This document shows positions 40,221 through 49,181 of a stretch of 64,000 nucleotides of DNA, in pieces (positions within the stretch are counted from its first letter, which is position 1; each line of letters begins with the position of its first letter). The position numbers and the translations under genes are program-made. The stretch lies in contig NZ_CP109007.1 in NCBI RefSeq assembly GCF_036226665.1, positions 4,442,501-4,506,500 on the forward strand, written 5' to 3'. This stretch comes from Streptomyces sp. NBC_00691 (GTDB lineage Bacteria; Actinomycetota; Actinomycetes; Streptomycetales; Streptomycetaceae). The notes under the pieces are model-generated. The model was given only the letters and a program-made list of their open reading frames with translations, made no database searches and was not told the DNA's origin.

Positions 40221-41006
40221 TCAGGGGCGCCGGAAGAGCGCCGTCCAGAGGAAGGCTTCGCCGAAGGCGGGGGAGTCGGCGCTCTCGTCGCGCATACGGC
40301 GGACCTCGACGTCGGTCAGGTCGGCGAAGACGGCGCGCAACGAGTCGTCCGTATAGGCGAGTCCGCCGTCCAGCGCGCCCTTCCGGTAGAAGTCGGCGTC
40401 GGGCAGTTCGGAGCCCATTCCGCCCTCTCCGGCGGCGAACGTGGTGAGCGCGAAGTGCCCGCCGGGCGCGAGGACGCGGTCCAGGAGCGCGAGGTAGCCG
40501 ATGCGGCGGTGCGGCGGCAGGTGGTGGAAGCAGCCGGAGTCGTAGACGAGGTCGTACGGCCCGTCGAGGGCGGTGCCGGGCGCGAAGGCGTCGCCGCACA
40601 CGAACCGGATCCCGGTGGCCCCGGCCTCCCGGGCGCGCTCCTCCGCCCAGCGGACGGCGGTGGGGGAGAGGTCGACGGCGTCCACCTCGTACCCGAGCGA
40701 CGCGAGGTGGAGGCTGTTGCGCCCGGGTCCGCAGCCGAGGTCGAGGGCGCGCCCGCCACCGGCCGGGAGCAGTCCCCGCTCGACGTACGAGACGAGGTTC
40801 TCGTCGGGCTTGGCGACGAAGAAGGGCACGGGCTTGTCCCGGTCGGCGTAGAACCGGTCCCACCAGTCGGCCCCGCCACCGGACCACCGGTCGGCATCGG
40901 GCGCGAAGAGCCCGTCGAGCAGGCCGAGGACGTCGTCGACGGTGCGGATGTGGCGGGCGGCGCGGACAGTGCCGCCGGCGCCGTCGTGGCGGTCGTTCGG
41001 ACTCAT
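40221..41006 (-). CDS. Class I SAM-dependent methyltransferase
   Basis: A 261-residue Rossmann-fold methyltransferase. Motif I is ALDLGCGPGRNSLHLASLGYEV (~88), the acidic end of strand 2 is VDAVDLSP, motif II region VCGDAFAPG and motif III RVLAPGGHFALTTF. An N-terminal ~80-residue helical extension (DDVLGLLDGLFAPDADRW...WDRFYADRDKPVPFF) resembles the thiopurine/tellurite-methyltransferase-like group. Substrate unknown. ATG 41006 has GGAGGGGAG upstream. Confidence 0.83.
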   Translation of the reverse strand: MSPNDRHDGAGGTVRAARHIRTVDDVLGLLDGLFAPDADRWSGGGADWWDRFYADRDKPVPFFVAKPDENLVSYVERGLLPAGGGRALDLGCGPGRNSLHLASLGYEVDAVDLSPTAVRWAEERAREAGATGIRFVCGDAFAPGTALDGPYDLVYDSGCFHHLPPHRRIGYLALLDRVLAPGGHFALTTFAAGEGGMGSELPDADFYRKGALDGGLAYTDDSLRAVFADLTDVEVRRMRDESADSPAFGEAFLWTALFRRP

Positions 41007-41386
41007 GTGGATCTCCCCTCCGAGTCCCCCAAGAATAACGGGAGTTGAGGTAAAAGCCCAGGTCAGTGGTGGTGTGCGGAGGGGCTGGAGGGCTGCAGAG
41101 GGGTGCCGGGGGCGTGTCGCGGCCCCGTGGGGGCGGGTCCTCCCGCGCGGGGCCCCTCGGGCCCCCACAGTCCCGGGAAGGGGCCTTCCGGGGCGTCGCG
41201 GGGGCCGGTTTCCGTGGAGGTTCGGGCCCGGTGCGGCGGGCGGGGGCCGGGGCGGATTGAACGGGTTCGAAAATCAGGTTCCGTCGTCACCGGCCTCTGC
41301 TACTGTCGGCCTGCTTGCGCGGGGGACGAGCGGCGAGACCATGAGACCCCTTCCCCGCGCCGAATGCCCTGGGGAGGGACTTCTAC
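41007..41386. other. 380-bp divergent intergenic region
   Basis: No gene with coding character is visible. It should hold promoters for the methyltransferase (leftward) and the large secreted protein (rightward). An AT-richer patch with TACTGTCGGC near 41300 and a GGGGAGGGA Shine-Dalgarno at 41370-41378 point to rightward expression. No known operator was recognised. Confidence 0.4.
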
Positions 41387-44300
41387 GTGATCAGACCGCT
41401 GGACCGACGGCCGCGCCGTCGTGCGCTCGGCCGCATCGCACTCACCGTCAGCCTCGCGGTGACGGCCGGCGTCGGCACCACCGTGGGGGCGGTGGCCGAC
41501 ACGCCCGGCGCGACCGGCGACGCGGTCGTCGTCGGCCCGGGCGCCCGCTTCGTGCCCCGCGCCACCCTCGTCCTGAACGCGGGGGAGACCGGCTTCCTCA
41601 CCGCGCAGGAGGGCGACGACCGGCTGCGCTGGATCGACTACGCGACCGGCGGGACCACCGTCCTCGACCACCGCCTGCCGAAGCCGCTCTCGTACGACGT
41701 CGACGAATTCCGCTTCGCCGAGTACCCGGCGGACTTCGGGCACGGCTCCGACACCGTCGCCGTCCACTCGGAGAGCCCCACCCCGCACGTGACGCTCCAG
41801 CAGCGGGCCGGCGGCGGCCCGACGACCACCGTCGCGATCCCGGAGGGACAGACCTACGTCGGCACGTACGGCGACACGGTCATCACCCGGACCGGCACCG
41901 AGCGCGACGTCACGAGCCTGCACCTCCTCCACCCGGAGGCCGGCGGGGTCAGGGAGCAGAAGCTGGAGGGACTGCCCGAGGGCTGGAACCTCTCCGTCAA
42001 CGAGGGCGACGCCCGGTCGATCGCCGTTCGCGGCATCAAGTGGGTGGACTCCACGATGAGCCAGGGGTGGTGGGTCGTCGACCTGGCGAGCGGGAAGCTC
42101 ACGGCGCTCTCCACCCAGGGCGAGAGCGTCTCCTTCGACAACGACACGGTCCTCCACGTCGGCGCCCCGTCCACCTACGAGGCGCAGGTGTACCGCCGGG
42201 ACGACCTGGGCGCCGCCCCGACCACCCTCGACCTGCGGGACGTCGCCTCGTACGACGACGTCGTCCGCCGGCTCGGCGACGACCTGGTCACCGTGAGCCC
42301 GCCCAACCCGGGCAACAACGAGTACCGGGGGAACCGCCTCGTGCGGCAGGCCCCGGACAACAACGACACCCCCCTGCTGGAGGTCGCCTCCACCGCCCTC
42401 AGCCGGCTGCCCGACGGCTCGCTCCTCGTGGCCGGTGCGGAGCAGCGCACCGACTACGGCGCCCTCGACTGGGGGTACTACCGCTTCACCGCGGCCGCCG
42501 ACGGCACCGTCACGCGCAAGCGGCTCGCGGACATCGAGGACATGGAGGCCAGGCCCGCGGGCATCTCCCTCGGCAGCGGCATCCTGACCACGGCCGACGA
42601 CTCGAAGCTGTACCAGCCGGGCGGCATCCTCGGCGGATACCGCAGCACCTGGCTCAAGACCTCGGGGCGCCCCGAGGAACTGCGCACGACCACCGACGGC
42701 TTCGTCGCGGGCCGGGACGACGACTGCAGCACCACGTGGCGCGTCTACTGCGTCTCCATGTTCGCCAGCGGCGACGGCCACCACGGGCGCAAGGCGGGCA
42801 CCGAGCAGGACCTGACCATGCTCTACCGGAACGGCTCCAGCAGCTGGGGCCCGAGGCTGACGACGGGGCTCAGCAGCCCGCGGCTCATCGACCTGTCCGG
42901 CCGGTACGGCGTCGCGAACCAGGCCTCGGGCGGATCCCAGGCGGTCATCGAGTTCCGCGGCACCGACTCCGGGGCCGTACTCCAGAAGCGCGAGCCGGTC
43001 GCGTCGGCCCTCTGGGGCAACACGCTCTGGAGCGCCACGGACAACGCGAACACCGTCACCTCCAAGACCCTTCCGGCGGGCACCGCGGGCGAGTCGTTCA
43101 CGACGGTCAACCGCTGCGAGCCGACCGAGCTCCAGGCCGTGGGCCGCTGGGTGTACTGGAAGTGTCGGGACGACTCGTGGGACGTCCGCGGTGGCGGCCT
43201 CTACGACCGGTCCACCAAGCGCTTCCTGAGCCTCGGCTCGGACGAGACGCTCCTCGGCGACGACTACCTCGTCTCCCGCTCGGACAGTACGGGCCTCACC
43301 CTGGTCGACCTGCACAACGGGATCCCAGCCAGCGGCAAGGTCGCCGACCTGCCGCAGCGCGTGGTGGCGACCCCGGCGCAGCTCGGCGCGAACACCACCC
43401 GCCGCGCGGGCTGGACCGTCGACCGCTTCGGCGGACACGTCGCCTACACCGGTGACGACCGCCGGGTGCGGATCGTCCCGTCCGGAGTCCCGGCCCCCCG
43501 GATCGCGGTCATCGACCGGGACACGGCCGCGTCCGCCGACGTCAAGTCCGCCGGCTGGCGGCCCCGTTGGTGGCTGTCCAAGCCCGCCGCCTCCTGGTCG
43601 CTGGCGCTCAGGGACAAGGCGACCGGCACGGTCGTCCGTACCCTGACGGGCGGCGAGGCCCGCGGTGTGGTCGCTCCCGCGTGGGACGGAAAGAACACGG
43701 CGGGCCGGACCGTCGCGAGCGGGTCGTACACCTGGACCCTGACGGCCAGGGCCGCAGACGGCCAGGGCGCCGACCTGTCGGCCTCCGGGGCGCTGTCGGT
43801 GACCGGCGGTGCCGCGGTGTGGCGGGACATGGGCGCCGACGGCGTCGGCGACCTGCTGGCGATGGACGCGGCCGGTGCGATGTCGATGTACCGGGGCACG
43901 GGCACGGGCGCGCTCTCGGCGCGGATCGCCGGCACGGGCACGAAGTTCGCCGCGTCGTCGGTGTTCGTGCCCTTCGGCGACGTGAACGCCGACGGCTGCG
44001 CGGACGTCCTCGCCCGGGTGGGCGACGAGCTGCGCGCCTACCGCCCCGGGTGCGGGACGGTCGTCTCCGCCTCGTCGCCGTACACCTCGATCGGCTCGGG
44101 CTGGGGCCAGTACGACGTGCTGACGTCCCCCGGCGACGCGAACGGCGACGGCTACAGCGACCTGGTGGTGCGCCAGGCGTCCACCGGTGACCTGTACTTC
44201 TACGCCGGTACGGCCGATCACCGGCTGAAGCCGCGTGTGAAGATCGGCGCCGACTGGAGGCTGTACAAGAAGATCGCCGGCGCCGGTGACCTGAACGGCG

Positions 44301-44584
44301 ACGGCCGCGGCGACCTGCTGGGCGTGGACGCGGCGGGCGTGCTCTGGCGGTACTACGGCACCGCGACCGGCGGCGTCACCGCGCGGGTGAAGGTCGGCGG
44401 CGGCTGGGGCGGCTACTCGTCCCTGGTCGGTGTCGGCGACCTCTCCGGCGACGGCCGGGCGGACCTTCTCGCCCGTGACACCGCCGGCAGGCTGTGGCGG
44501 TACAGCGGGACCGGGACCGGCCCGTACGGTGCCCGGGTGCTGGTCGGTGCGGGCGGCTGGAACGTCTTCAAGGGTCTGTACTGA
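41387..44584 (+). CDS. Large secreted beta-propeller protein with FlgD-like and FG-GAP repeats
   Basis: A 1,065-residue exported protein from GTG 41387. The Arg-rich signal peptide ends near AVA of VGAVADTPG (~38). Residues ~45-690 are a beta-rich, propeller-like domain with repeated W/Y-D strands. Residues ~700-805 form a FlgD-like Ig domain (KTAGRTVASGSYTWTL pattern, here NTAGRTVASGSYTWTLTA). Residues ~813-1065 carry five FG-GAP/VCBS-type repeats with Ca2+-binding D-x-N/D-x-D-G loops (DVNADGCAD, DANGDGYSD, DLNGDGRGD, DLSGDGRAD). It is probably an extracellular glycan- or surface-binding protein; no catalytic motif seen. Confidence 0.85.
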   Translation: MIRPLDRRPRRRALGRIALTVSLAVTAGVGTTVGAVADTPGATGDAVVVGPGARFVPRATLVLNAGETGFLTAQEGDDRLRWIDYATGGTTVLDHRLPKPLSYDVDEFRFAEYPADFGHGSDTVAVHSESPTPHVTLQQRAGGGPTTTVAIPEGQTYVGTYGDTVITRTGTERDVTSLHLLHPEAGGVREQKLEGLPEGWNLSVNEGDARSIAVRGIKWVDSTMSQGWWVVDLASGKLTALSTQGESVSFDNDTVLHVGAPSTYEAQVYRRDDLGAAPTTLDLRDVASYDDVVRRLGDDLVTVSPPNPGNNEYRGNRLVRQAPDNNDTPLLEVASTALSRLPDGSLLVAGAEQRTDYGALDWGYYRFTAAADGTVTRKRLADIEDMEARPAGISLGSGILTTADDSKLYQPGGILGGYRSTWLKTSGRPEELRTTTDGFVAGRDDDCSTTWRVYCVSMFASGDGHHGRKAGTEQDLTMLYRNGSSSWGPRLTTGLSSPRLIDLSGRYGVANQASGGSQAVIEFRGTDSGAVLQKREPVASALWGNTLWSATDNANTVTSKTLPAGTAGESFTTVNRCEPTELQAVGRWVYWKCRDDSWDVRGGGLYDRSTKRFLSLGSDETLLGDDYLVSRSDSTGLTLVDLHNGIPASGKVADLPQRVVATPAQLGANTTRRAGWTVDRFGGHVAYTGDDRRVRIVPSGVPAPRIAVIDRDTAASADVKSAGWRPRWWLSKPAASWSLALRDKATGTVVRTLTGGEARGVVAPAWDGKNTAGRTVASGSYTWTLTARAADGQGADLSASGALSVTGGAAVWRDMGADGVGDLLAMDAAGAMSMYRGTGTGALSARIAGTGTKFAASSVFVPFGDVNADGCADVLARVGDELRAYRPGCGTVVSASSPYTSIGSGWGQYDVLTSPGDANGDGYSDLVVRQASTGDLYFYAGTADHRLKPRVKIGADWRLYKKIAGAGDLNGDGRGDLLGVDAAGVLWRYYGTATGGVTARVKVGGGWGGYSSLVGVGDLSGDGRADLLARDTAGRLWRYSGTGTGPYGARVLVGAGGWNVFKGLY

Positions 44585-44638
44585 CCCTCGCCCCCACCCC
44601 ACCTCTCCGAACCCACCGCGATCCCGCCCGGATCGCAC

Positions 44639-44672
44639 CCCGAGGGCCCGGCCGCGAGGCCGGGCCCTCGGG
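44639..44672 (+). terminator. Terminator after the FG-GAP protein gene
   Basis: A 15-bp perfect stem, CCCGAGGGCCCGGCC with GGCCGGGCCCTCGGG, around loop GCGA, 55 bp after the stop. Confidence 0.85.
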
Positions 44673-44962
44673 CGTTCGCGCGGCCGCCGGGGAGTGCGGA
44701 GGAATGGCGCCAATCTGGCAGATGCCCCGGGCTTACGCCAGGCCGAAAGCCCACTGGTGCGAATCATGGTGTTTCGGTGCGAATAGGATGTTCGCGTCAC
44801 ATGGTGCTGTCCGGTACCTGACGCGCACGATTGGCCGGACTCCTCCGTTGCCCCCGAACCGGGCCACCGGTAGGCCCATTGGCGGCCCGGGCATCGACTC
44901 CTCATCATCGTCCCGGGTGCGCCGCACCAGCCATCGGTGAGGCCTTCGAGGAGGCAACGACC

Positions 44963-45001
44963 GTGCAGACCGCCGACGTCCCGGTGGTGAGGAACGGGTG
45001 A
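44963..45001 (+). CDS. Possible 12-residue leader/precursor ORF coupled to the radical SAM gene
   Basis: GTG 44963 follows a strong GAGGAGG (44948-44954) and encodes VQTADVPVVRNG before TGA 44999-45001, which overlaps the GTG start of the KamA-like gene (GTGA). The frame is open upstream to 44822, so a longer peptide from a non-ATG start is possible. It may merely couple translation, be a leader peptide, or be a small substrate peptide. I could not find further support. TAGGAT at 44784-44789 may be the promoter of this leader. Confidence 0.35.
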   Translation: MQTADVPVVRNG

Positions 45002-46308
45002 CCGTCTTCACCGGTCACCGCCTCGCCCGACTCATCGCCGACCGCACCGGGCAACCCGCCCTCGCGCACGAGGCCGACATCGTCGGCCGCGTCCTGCCGA
45101 TCGGGCTCGCCGCCCACGCCGCCGACGCGCTCATCGACTGGTCACGCGCCCCCGACGACCCCCTCTACCGGCTCCTCGTGCCCCACCGCGACCTCCTCGC
45201 CCCCGCCGACTTCGCCGCCGTCGAACAGACCCTGCGGGACGACGACCGGTCACGACTCGTCGTCGACGGACTGCGCGAACGACTCGACCCGCACCCGTCC
45301 GGCCGGAACGCCGAGGCCGTCCGGCACCCCTACCCGGGCACCCTGCTGGTCCTCCCTGACCGGCACTCGACCTGCCCCGCCCCCTGCGCGTCCTGCTTCC
45401 GCGCCCCCCGGTACACCGGCGACCCCGCCCTCGGACGGTCGCCGGGCGGGCCCGAGACGATGAAGGCCGCACTGGCACGGCACCCGGAGATCACGGACGT
45501 CGTCCTCGACGGCGAGGACCCGCTCGCCATGAGCGCGGCGGATCTCGACGCGTACCTCTCACCGCTCCTGGCCACACCTCGGGTACGGACGATCCGCATC
45601 CGGACGAGAGCCCTGATCCACACCCCGGAACGCTTCCTCACCGCGACCGCGACCGGGGACGCCGCCGCCGATTCCGGGGCTCGGTCCGGCGCCGCCTTTG
45701 ACGCCGACGACCTCCTCCGTCTCCTCGAACGGGTCGTCGCGGCCGGCCGCCGTCTCTCCCTGCTCCTCCAGGTCGCGCACCCCCGCGAGCTCGACCCGGC
45801 GCCCACCCGCCGGGCCCTCGCCCGCGTCCTCGCGACAGGAGCGGAGATCCTCACCCAGGCACCCGTCCTGCGGCACGTCAACGACGACGCCGAGGTCTGG
45901 GCGCGCATGTGGCGGGAACAGACCGCGCTCGGGCTCGTCCCGTACCGCATGCTCGTCGAGCGCGGCACGGGCGCACGCCGGTGCTTCGGCCTGCCGCTCG
46001 CCGTGGTCGTGGACATCCACGCGGAGGCGGTACGCCGACCGGTCCAGGGGCTCGCGCCCGCCGTCGCCGGGCCGGTGATGTCCACGGAGCTGGGCGCGCT
46101 CGCCGTGGACGGCGTCGTCCGCCTCGGGCAGGGCCCGGCCTTCGCCCTCCGCGCGCTCCGGGCCCGCGATCCCGCCCTGACCGGCGCCGTGGCCCACGCC
46201 CGCTTCGACCCGGCGGCGAGGTGGTGGGACGAGCTGACCCCGTACGGGCCCCGGGACCGGATCCTGCTCCCGGGGGAGCCGTTGACGCCGTCGGACGTGG
46301 TGGGCTGA
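44998..46308 (+). CDS. KamA-like radical SAM protein lacking the PLP-lysine motif
   Basis: A 436-residue radical SAM protein. The 4Fe-4S motif CX3CX2C is Cys126, Cys130, Cys133 in HSTCPAPCASCFR, preceded by YPGTLLVLPDRH, as in lysine 2,3-aminomutase. The barrel shows DVVLDGEDPLAM (GG(D/E)P-like SAM motif) and RIRTRALIHTPERF. The PGGGGK PLP-binding segment of true KamA/EpmB proteins is missing: the C-terminal part reads PVMSTELGALAVDGV. It is therefore probably not a classical aminomutase. GTG 44998 overlaps a short upstream ORF. Function unknown. Confidence 0.8.
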   Translation: MTVFTGHRLARLIADRTGQPALAHEADIVGRVLPIGLAAHAADALIDWSRAPDDPLYRLLVPHRDLLAPADFAAVEQTLRDDDRSRLVVDGLRERLDPHPSGRNAEAVRHPYPGTLLVLPDRHSTCPAPCASCFRAPRYTGDPALGRSPGGPETMKAALARHPEITDVVLDGEDPLAMSAADLDAYLSPLLATPRVRTIRIRTRALIHTPERFLTATATGDAAADSGARSGAAFDADDLLRLLERVVAAGRRLSLLLQVAHPRELDPAPTRRALARVLATGAEILTQAPVLRHVNDDAEVWARMWREQTALGLVPYRMLVERGTGARRCFGLPLAVVVDIHAEAVRRPVQGLAPAVAGPVMSTELGALAVDGVVRLGQGPAFALRALRARDPALTGAVAHARFDPAARWWDELTPYGPRDRILLPGEPLTPSDVVG

Positions 46309-46332
46309 ACCGCCTCGCCGCCTCCCGGTGCG

Positions 46333-47061
46333 TCAGGCCGCCGGCGGGGCGAGCAGCCCCGCGTCCTGCCCGGCGCGACGGAGCGAGTCCGCGACGAAGC
46401 CGTTCGCCTTCAGCTCCTCGACGGTGGAGCGGAGGAACGCGACGGTCTCGGGCGCGCGGCCGGCCGTCGTGCCGACCGCCTGCCGGATCTCCATGAACCG
46501 GCCGTCGATCAAACGGACTTCGGGGTGCGCCCGGACGTAGGAGACCATCGGCTGCCGGATGCCGGCGCCCGCCTCCAGACCCTCCGCCCGGAAGGTGTCC
46601 ACACCCTCCGCCCCGCGGACGACCGTCGCGTGCGCCAGGGACCGGGAGAGGAAGAGGTCGTACGCGGAGCCCTGCTTGACGCCGATCCGGACGCCGGGCA
46701 CGTCGACGTCCTCGACGGTGGCGAGGCCGGAGTCGCGGGGGACGGCGTACACGCCCTCGATGACGACGTACGGAGCGGTGAACGCGACCTCCGTCTCCCG
46801 AGCGGGATCCACGGCGAGGAAACAGAGATCGGCCCGTCCTTCGGCCATCGCCTCGAAGGACTTCCGCGCCGCGTCGAAGCAGAGCAGCTCGACGGGAAGC
46901 CCGAGCCGGTCCCCGATCTCACGCGCCAGATCGACGGTGATCCCGGAGGGCGCCTCGGGGGTGCCCTGGGCGAGCACCGGGTTCCCGAGGTTGATGGAGG
47001 CCCGGAGGGTGCCGGTCGGGGCGAGGTCGGCGGCGAGGGCGGGGACCGGTGTGATCGTCAT
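46333..47061 (-). CDS. Amino-acid-type solute-binding protein without a signal peptide
   Basis: A 242-residue SBP_bac_3 domain protein: GTLRASINLGNPVLAQG, then GITVDLAREIGDRLGLPVEL, DLCFLAVDPARETEVAFTAPYV and GVKQGSAYDLFLS are the usual lobes of amino-acid-binding proteins. No signal peptide, lipobox or Tat motif is visible from ATG 47061, and extension upstream is blocked by the neighbouring gene, so it appears cytosolic. No ABC permease is adjacent. TAGACT on the minus strand (47075-47070) lies 8 nt upstream and overlaps the stop codon of the aldo-keto reductase gene. Confidence 0.82.
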   Translation of the reverse strand: MTITPVPALAADLAPTGTLRASINLGNPVLAQGTPEAPSGITVDLAREIGDRLGLPVELLCFDAARKSFEAMAEGRADLCFLAVDPARETEVAFTAPYVVIEGVYAVPRDSGLATVEDVDVPGVRIGVKQGSAYDLFLSRSLAHATVVRGAEGVDTFRAEGLEAGAGIRQPMVSYVRAHPEVRLIDGRFMEIRQAVGTTAGRAPETVAFLRSTVEELKANGFVADSLRRAGQDAGLLAPPAA

Positions 47062-47072
47062 GAGGAGGGAGT

Positions 47073-48035
47073 CTAGGCAGCGGGCCCGCGGTGGAGACGG
47101 GCCAGGACGGCCAGGTCCTCGTCGGTGAGCCGGATCGCGCCGGCGTCGATGTTGGCGGCGAGGTGGGCGGGGTCGCCGGTGCCGGGGATGGCGAGCATGT
47201 GCGGGCCCTGATGAAGGGTCCAGGCGATCCGGATCTGGGCGGGGCTCGCGCCGTGGGCCTCGGCGACGGCGAGGACCTCGGGGCTCTCGGGGGCGGTGGC
47301 ACCGCCCTGACGGCCGGCGGCGGCGATCGCGTAGAAGGGCACGAAGGCGATGCCCTGCTCGCCGCAGCGGCGGACGAAGTCCTCGTACTCGGGGCGGACC
47401 CCGATGCCGTACATGTTCTGCACACAGACGACGGGGGCGATGGCCTGCGCCTCGGTGAGCTGCTCGGGGGTGATGTTGGAGACGCCGAGATGGCGGATGA
47501 GACCGGCGTCGCGGAGCTCGGCGAGGGCGCCGAAGCGCTCGGCGATGGAATCGGTGCCGACGATACGGAGGTTGACGACGTCGAGGTGGTCGCGGCCGAG
47601 CTGGCGCAGGTTCTCCTCGACCTGGCCGCGCAGGGCGGCGGGGGTACGCGCGTGTGCGGCCCACGCGCCGGAGGCGTCGCGGCAGGGACCGACCTTGGTG
47701 GCTATGACGAGGTCGTCGGGGTAGGGCCCGCCGAGGGCGCTGCTGATGAGTTCGTTGGAGGAGCGGAGCGGGGAGAAGTAGAAGGCGGCGGTGTCGATGT
47801 GGTTCACACCGAGGTCGACGGCCTTGCGCAGCACGGCGATGGCCTCGGCGCGATCGCGCGGGACGGCGTTCTCGACGAGCGCCTCACCACGCTGGGGCAG
47901 CCGCATGGCCCCGAACCCGACGCGATGGACGGTGAGGTCCCCGAGGACCCAAGTGCCGGCGGCGGACGCGGGGACGGGGGCGGCGGGGGTGGGGATGGGG
48001 GTTGGGGTGGGGTTCGCGGTGGGGGTGGCGGTCAT
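47073..48035 (-). CDS. Aldo/keto reductase
   Basis: A 320-residue TIM-barrel NADPH-dependent oxidoreductase. The catalytic tetrad is recognisable: Asp in GVNHIDTAAFY (~75, followed by Tyr), Lys in VIATKVG, and a histidine in GRDHLDVVNLRI. The cofactor end is SPAQIRIAWTLHQGPHMLAIPGT. The first ~28 residues are a Pro/Thr tandem repeat (TPTPIPTPAAPVP) not found in the family; the true start may lie later, near VLGDLTVHRVG. Followed 11 nt later by the solute-binding protein gene on the same strand. Confidence 0.87.
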   Translation of the reverse strand: MTATPTANPTPTPIPTPAAPVPASAAGTWVLGDLTVHRVGFGAMRLPQRGEALVENAVPRDRAEAIAVLRKAVDLGVNHIDTAAFYFSPLRSSNELISSALGGPYPDDLVIATKVGPCRDASGAWAAHARTPAALRGQVEENLRQLGRDHLDVVNLRIVGTDSIAERFGALAELRDAGLIRHLGVSNITPEQLTEAQAIAPVVCVQNMYGIGVRPEYEDFVRRCGEQGIAFVPFYAIAAAGRQGGATAPESPEVLAVAEAHGASPAQIRIAWTLHQGPHMLAIPGTGDPAHLAANIDAGAIRLTDEDLAVLARLHRGPAA

Positions 48036-49181
48036 GCGGGGGATGATCCCTCAGCGGGTGGGGGACCGCCATCGGATAAAGGGTTCCGGTTGGGCGGGGG
48101 TGCTGGGGTGGGGTGTCGGGGGTGGGCCGGGTTCGTGGGTCTCGGGTGCGGCCGCCCTCTTTCCGAGTGTGGCGTCCTGCACCACCGGGTCAAGGGCGCT
48201 CCCTGCGGTCGCGTCGCTGCGCGATGGGCTGTGCCCACCCTTGACCCGGCGGCGCAGGCCGCCTTTTCCCACTCGGAGGGCGGCCGGGGGCGGGGCCGCG
48301 CGGGGGGTCCGGGCAGTGGCCGGGGTCGGCGTGGGCGCCTTGCGGGCCGGTGGGGTGGGGCTGGGTTCGCGGTCGGGGTGGACGGGATTCCGTCGACTCG
48401 TGCGTGGTGCGCGTTGTTGAGTGGGGCGGCCCGGCTTGGCTTGGCGACTGCCCACCGTCGTCGGGTGGGGTTCAGGCCCCGCTGGTCGCTGTCCGTGGGT
48501 GGTGGGAGCGGGTGGGCGAGAGTTTCCTGCACTTCATCGCCCGATAAGGGCGATTAATCCTCTTCGCCCGTCTCTCCCCGGTGGGTTACTCGGAGTAATG
48601 TCGAGTTACTCACGCCCAGACCCGCCGGGAGTGACCAGCGGGGCTTGAAGCCCCGCCCCGAGCCGGCCTTCCGTCGCTGAGCGCCGCCCGGCCGCCCCAC
48701 TCAACGACCGCGCACCCCGCACGAGTCGGCGGATCCCCACTCGCCCCGGCCGCGAACCCAGCCCCACCCCACCGGCCCGCAAGGCGCCCACGCCACCCCG
48801 GCCACTGCCCGGGGCCCGGCGTGGACCCCGCCCCCCGGACCGCCCTCCGAGAGTGTCTTCGCTCCTGGAGGTGGTGGGTCAAGGGTGGCCGAAGGCCATC
48901 GCGCAGCGACGCGACCGCAGGGAGCGCCCTTGACGCGCCGCCGGAAGGAGCGACTCTCGGAAAGAGGGCGGTCCCACCCGCCACTCACTCGGCACGCTCA
49001 CCCCTCACGCCCACCCGCGCCCCAACACCTCCCGCCGCCCCGCCCGACCCCCGCCGCCGCCCCCGCCGCCCCCGTCCCCCCATCCGCCCGAACACCCCCC
49101 GTCCCCCCGGGGGTTGGCCCCACCACCGGGTCGCGTGCCTGCCGGATGGGGTGGGGGGTTCGGGTTCGACAGGCTGGGGGC
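48036..49181. other. 1.15-kb region without protein genes
   Basis: Apart from the inverted repeat, the region has GC-homopolymer-rich flanks (GGGGGTGCTGGGGTGGGGTG-like left of 48120; CCGCCCCCGCCGCCCCC-like near 49070) and short frames with poor codon usage. The only interruption is the AT-richer spacer at 48525-48615. Promoter of the downstream hydrolase probably lies within 49090-49170. Confidence 0.7.
48152..48971. repeat. ~820-bp imperfect inverted repeat in a gene-free region
   Basis: Two arms, about 48152-48490 and 48630-48971, are inverted copies of each other around a centre near 48561, with almost constant register. Perfect blocks include 39 bp (48189-48227 with 48896-48934) and 45 bp (48328-48372 with 48750-48794). 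Each arm contains a smaller dyad of its own: GGGTCAAGGG/CCCTTGACCC flanks the 39-bp block on both sides. The ~140-bp spacer carries the hairpin ATCGCCC-GATAA-GGGCGAT (48536-48554) and TTACTCGGAGTAA (48586-48598). No transposase or protein gene is present. The block around TCGCTGCGCGATGG recalls a sequence I have seen repeated in Streptomyces genomes. Confidence 0.9.

Noticed and set aside
41300..44908. 1,202-codon minus-strand frame
   Set aside because: Antisense to the secreted FG-GAP protein, whose repeats and signal peptide are unambiguous.
48181..48971. CRISPR array or transposon with terminal repeats
   Set aside because: The repeat is one long inverted pair, not regularly spaced short direct repeats, and no transposase gene or clear target-site duplication is present.
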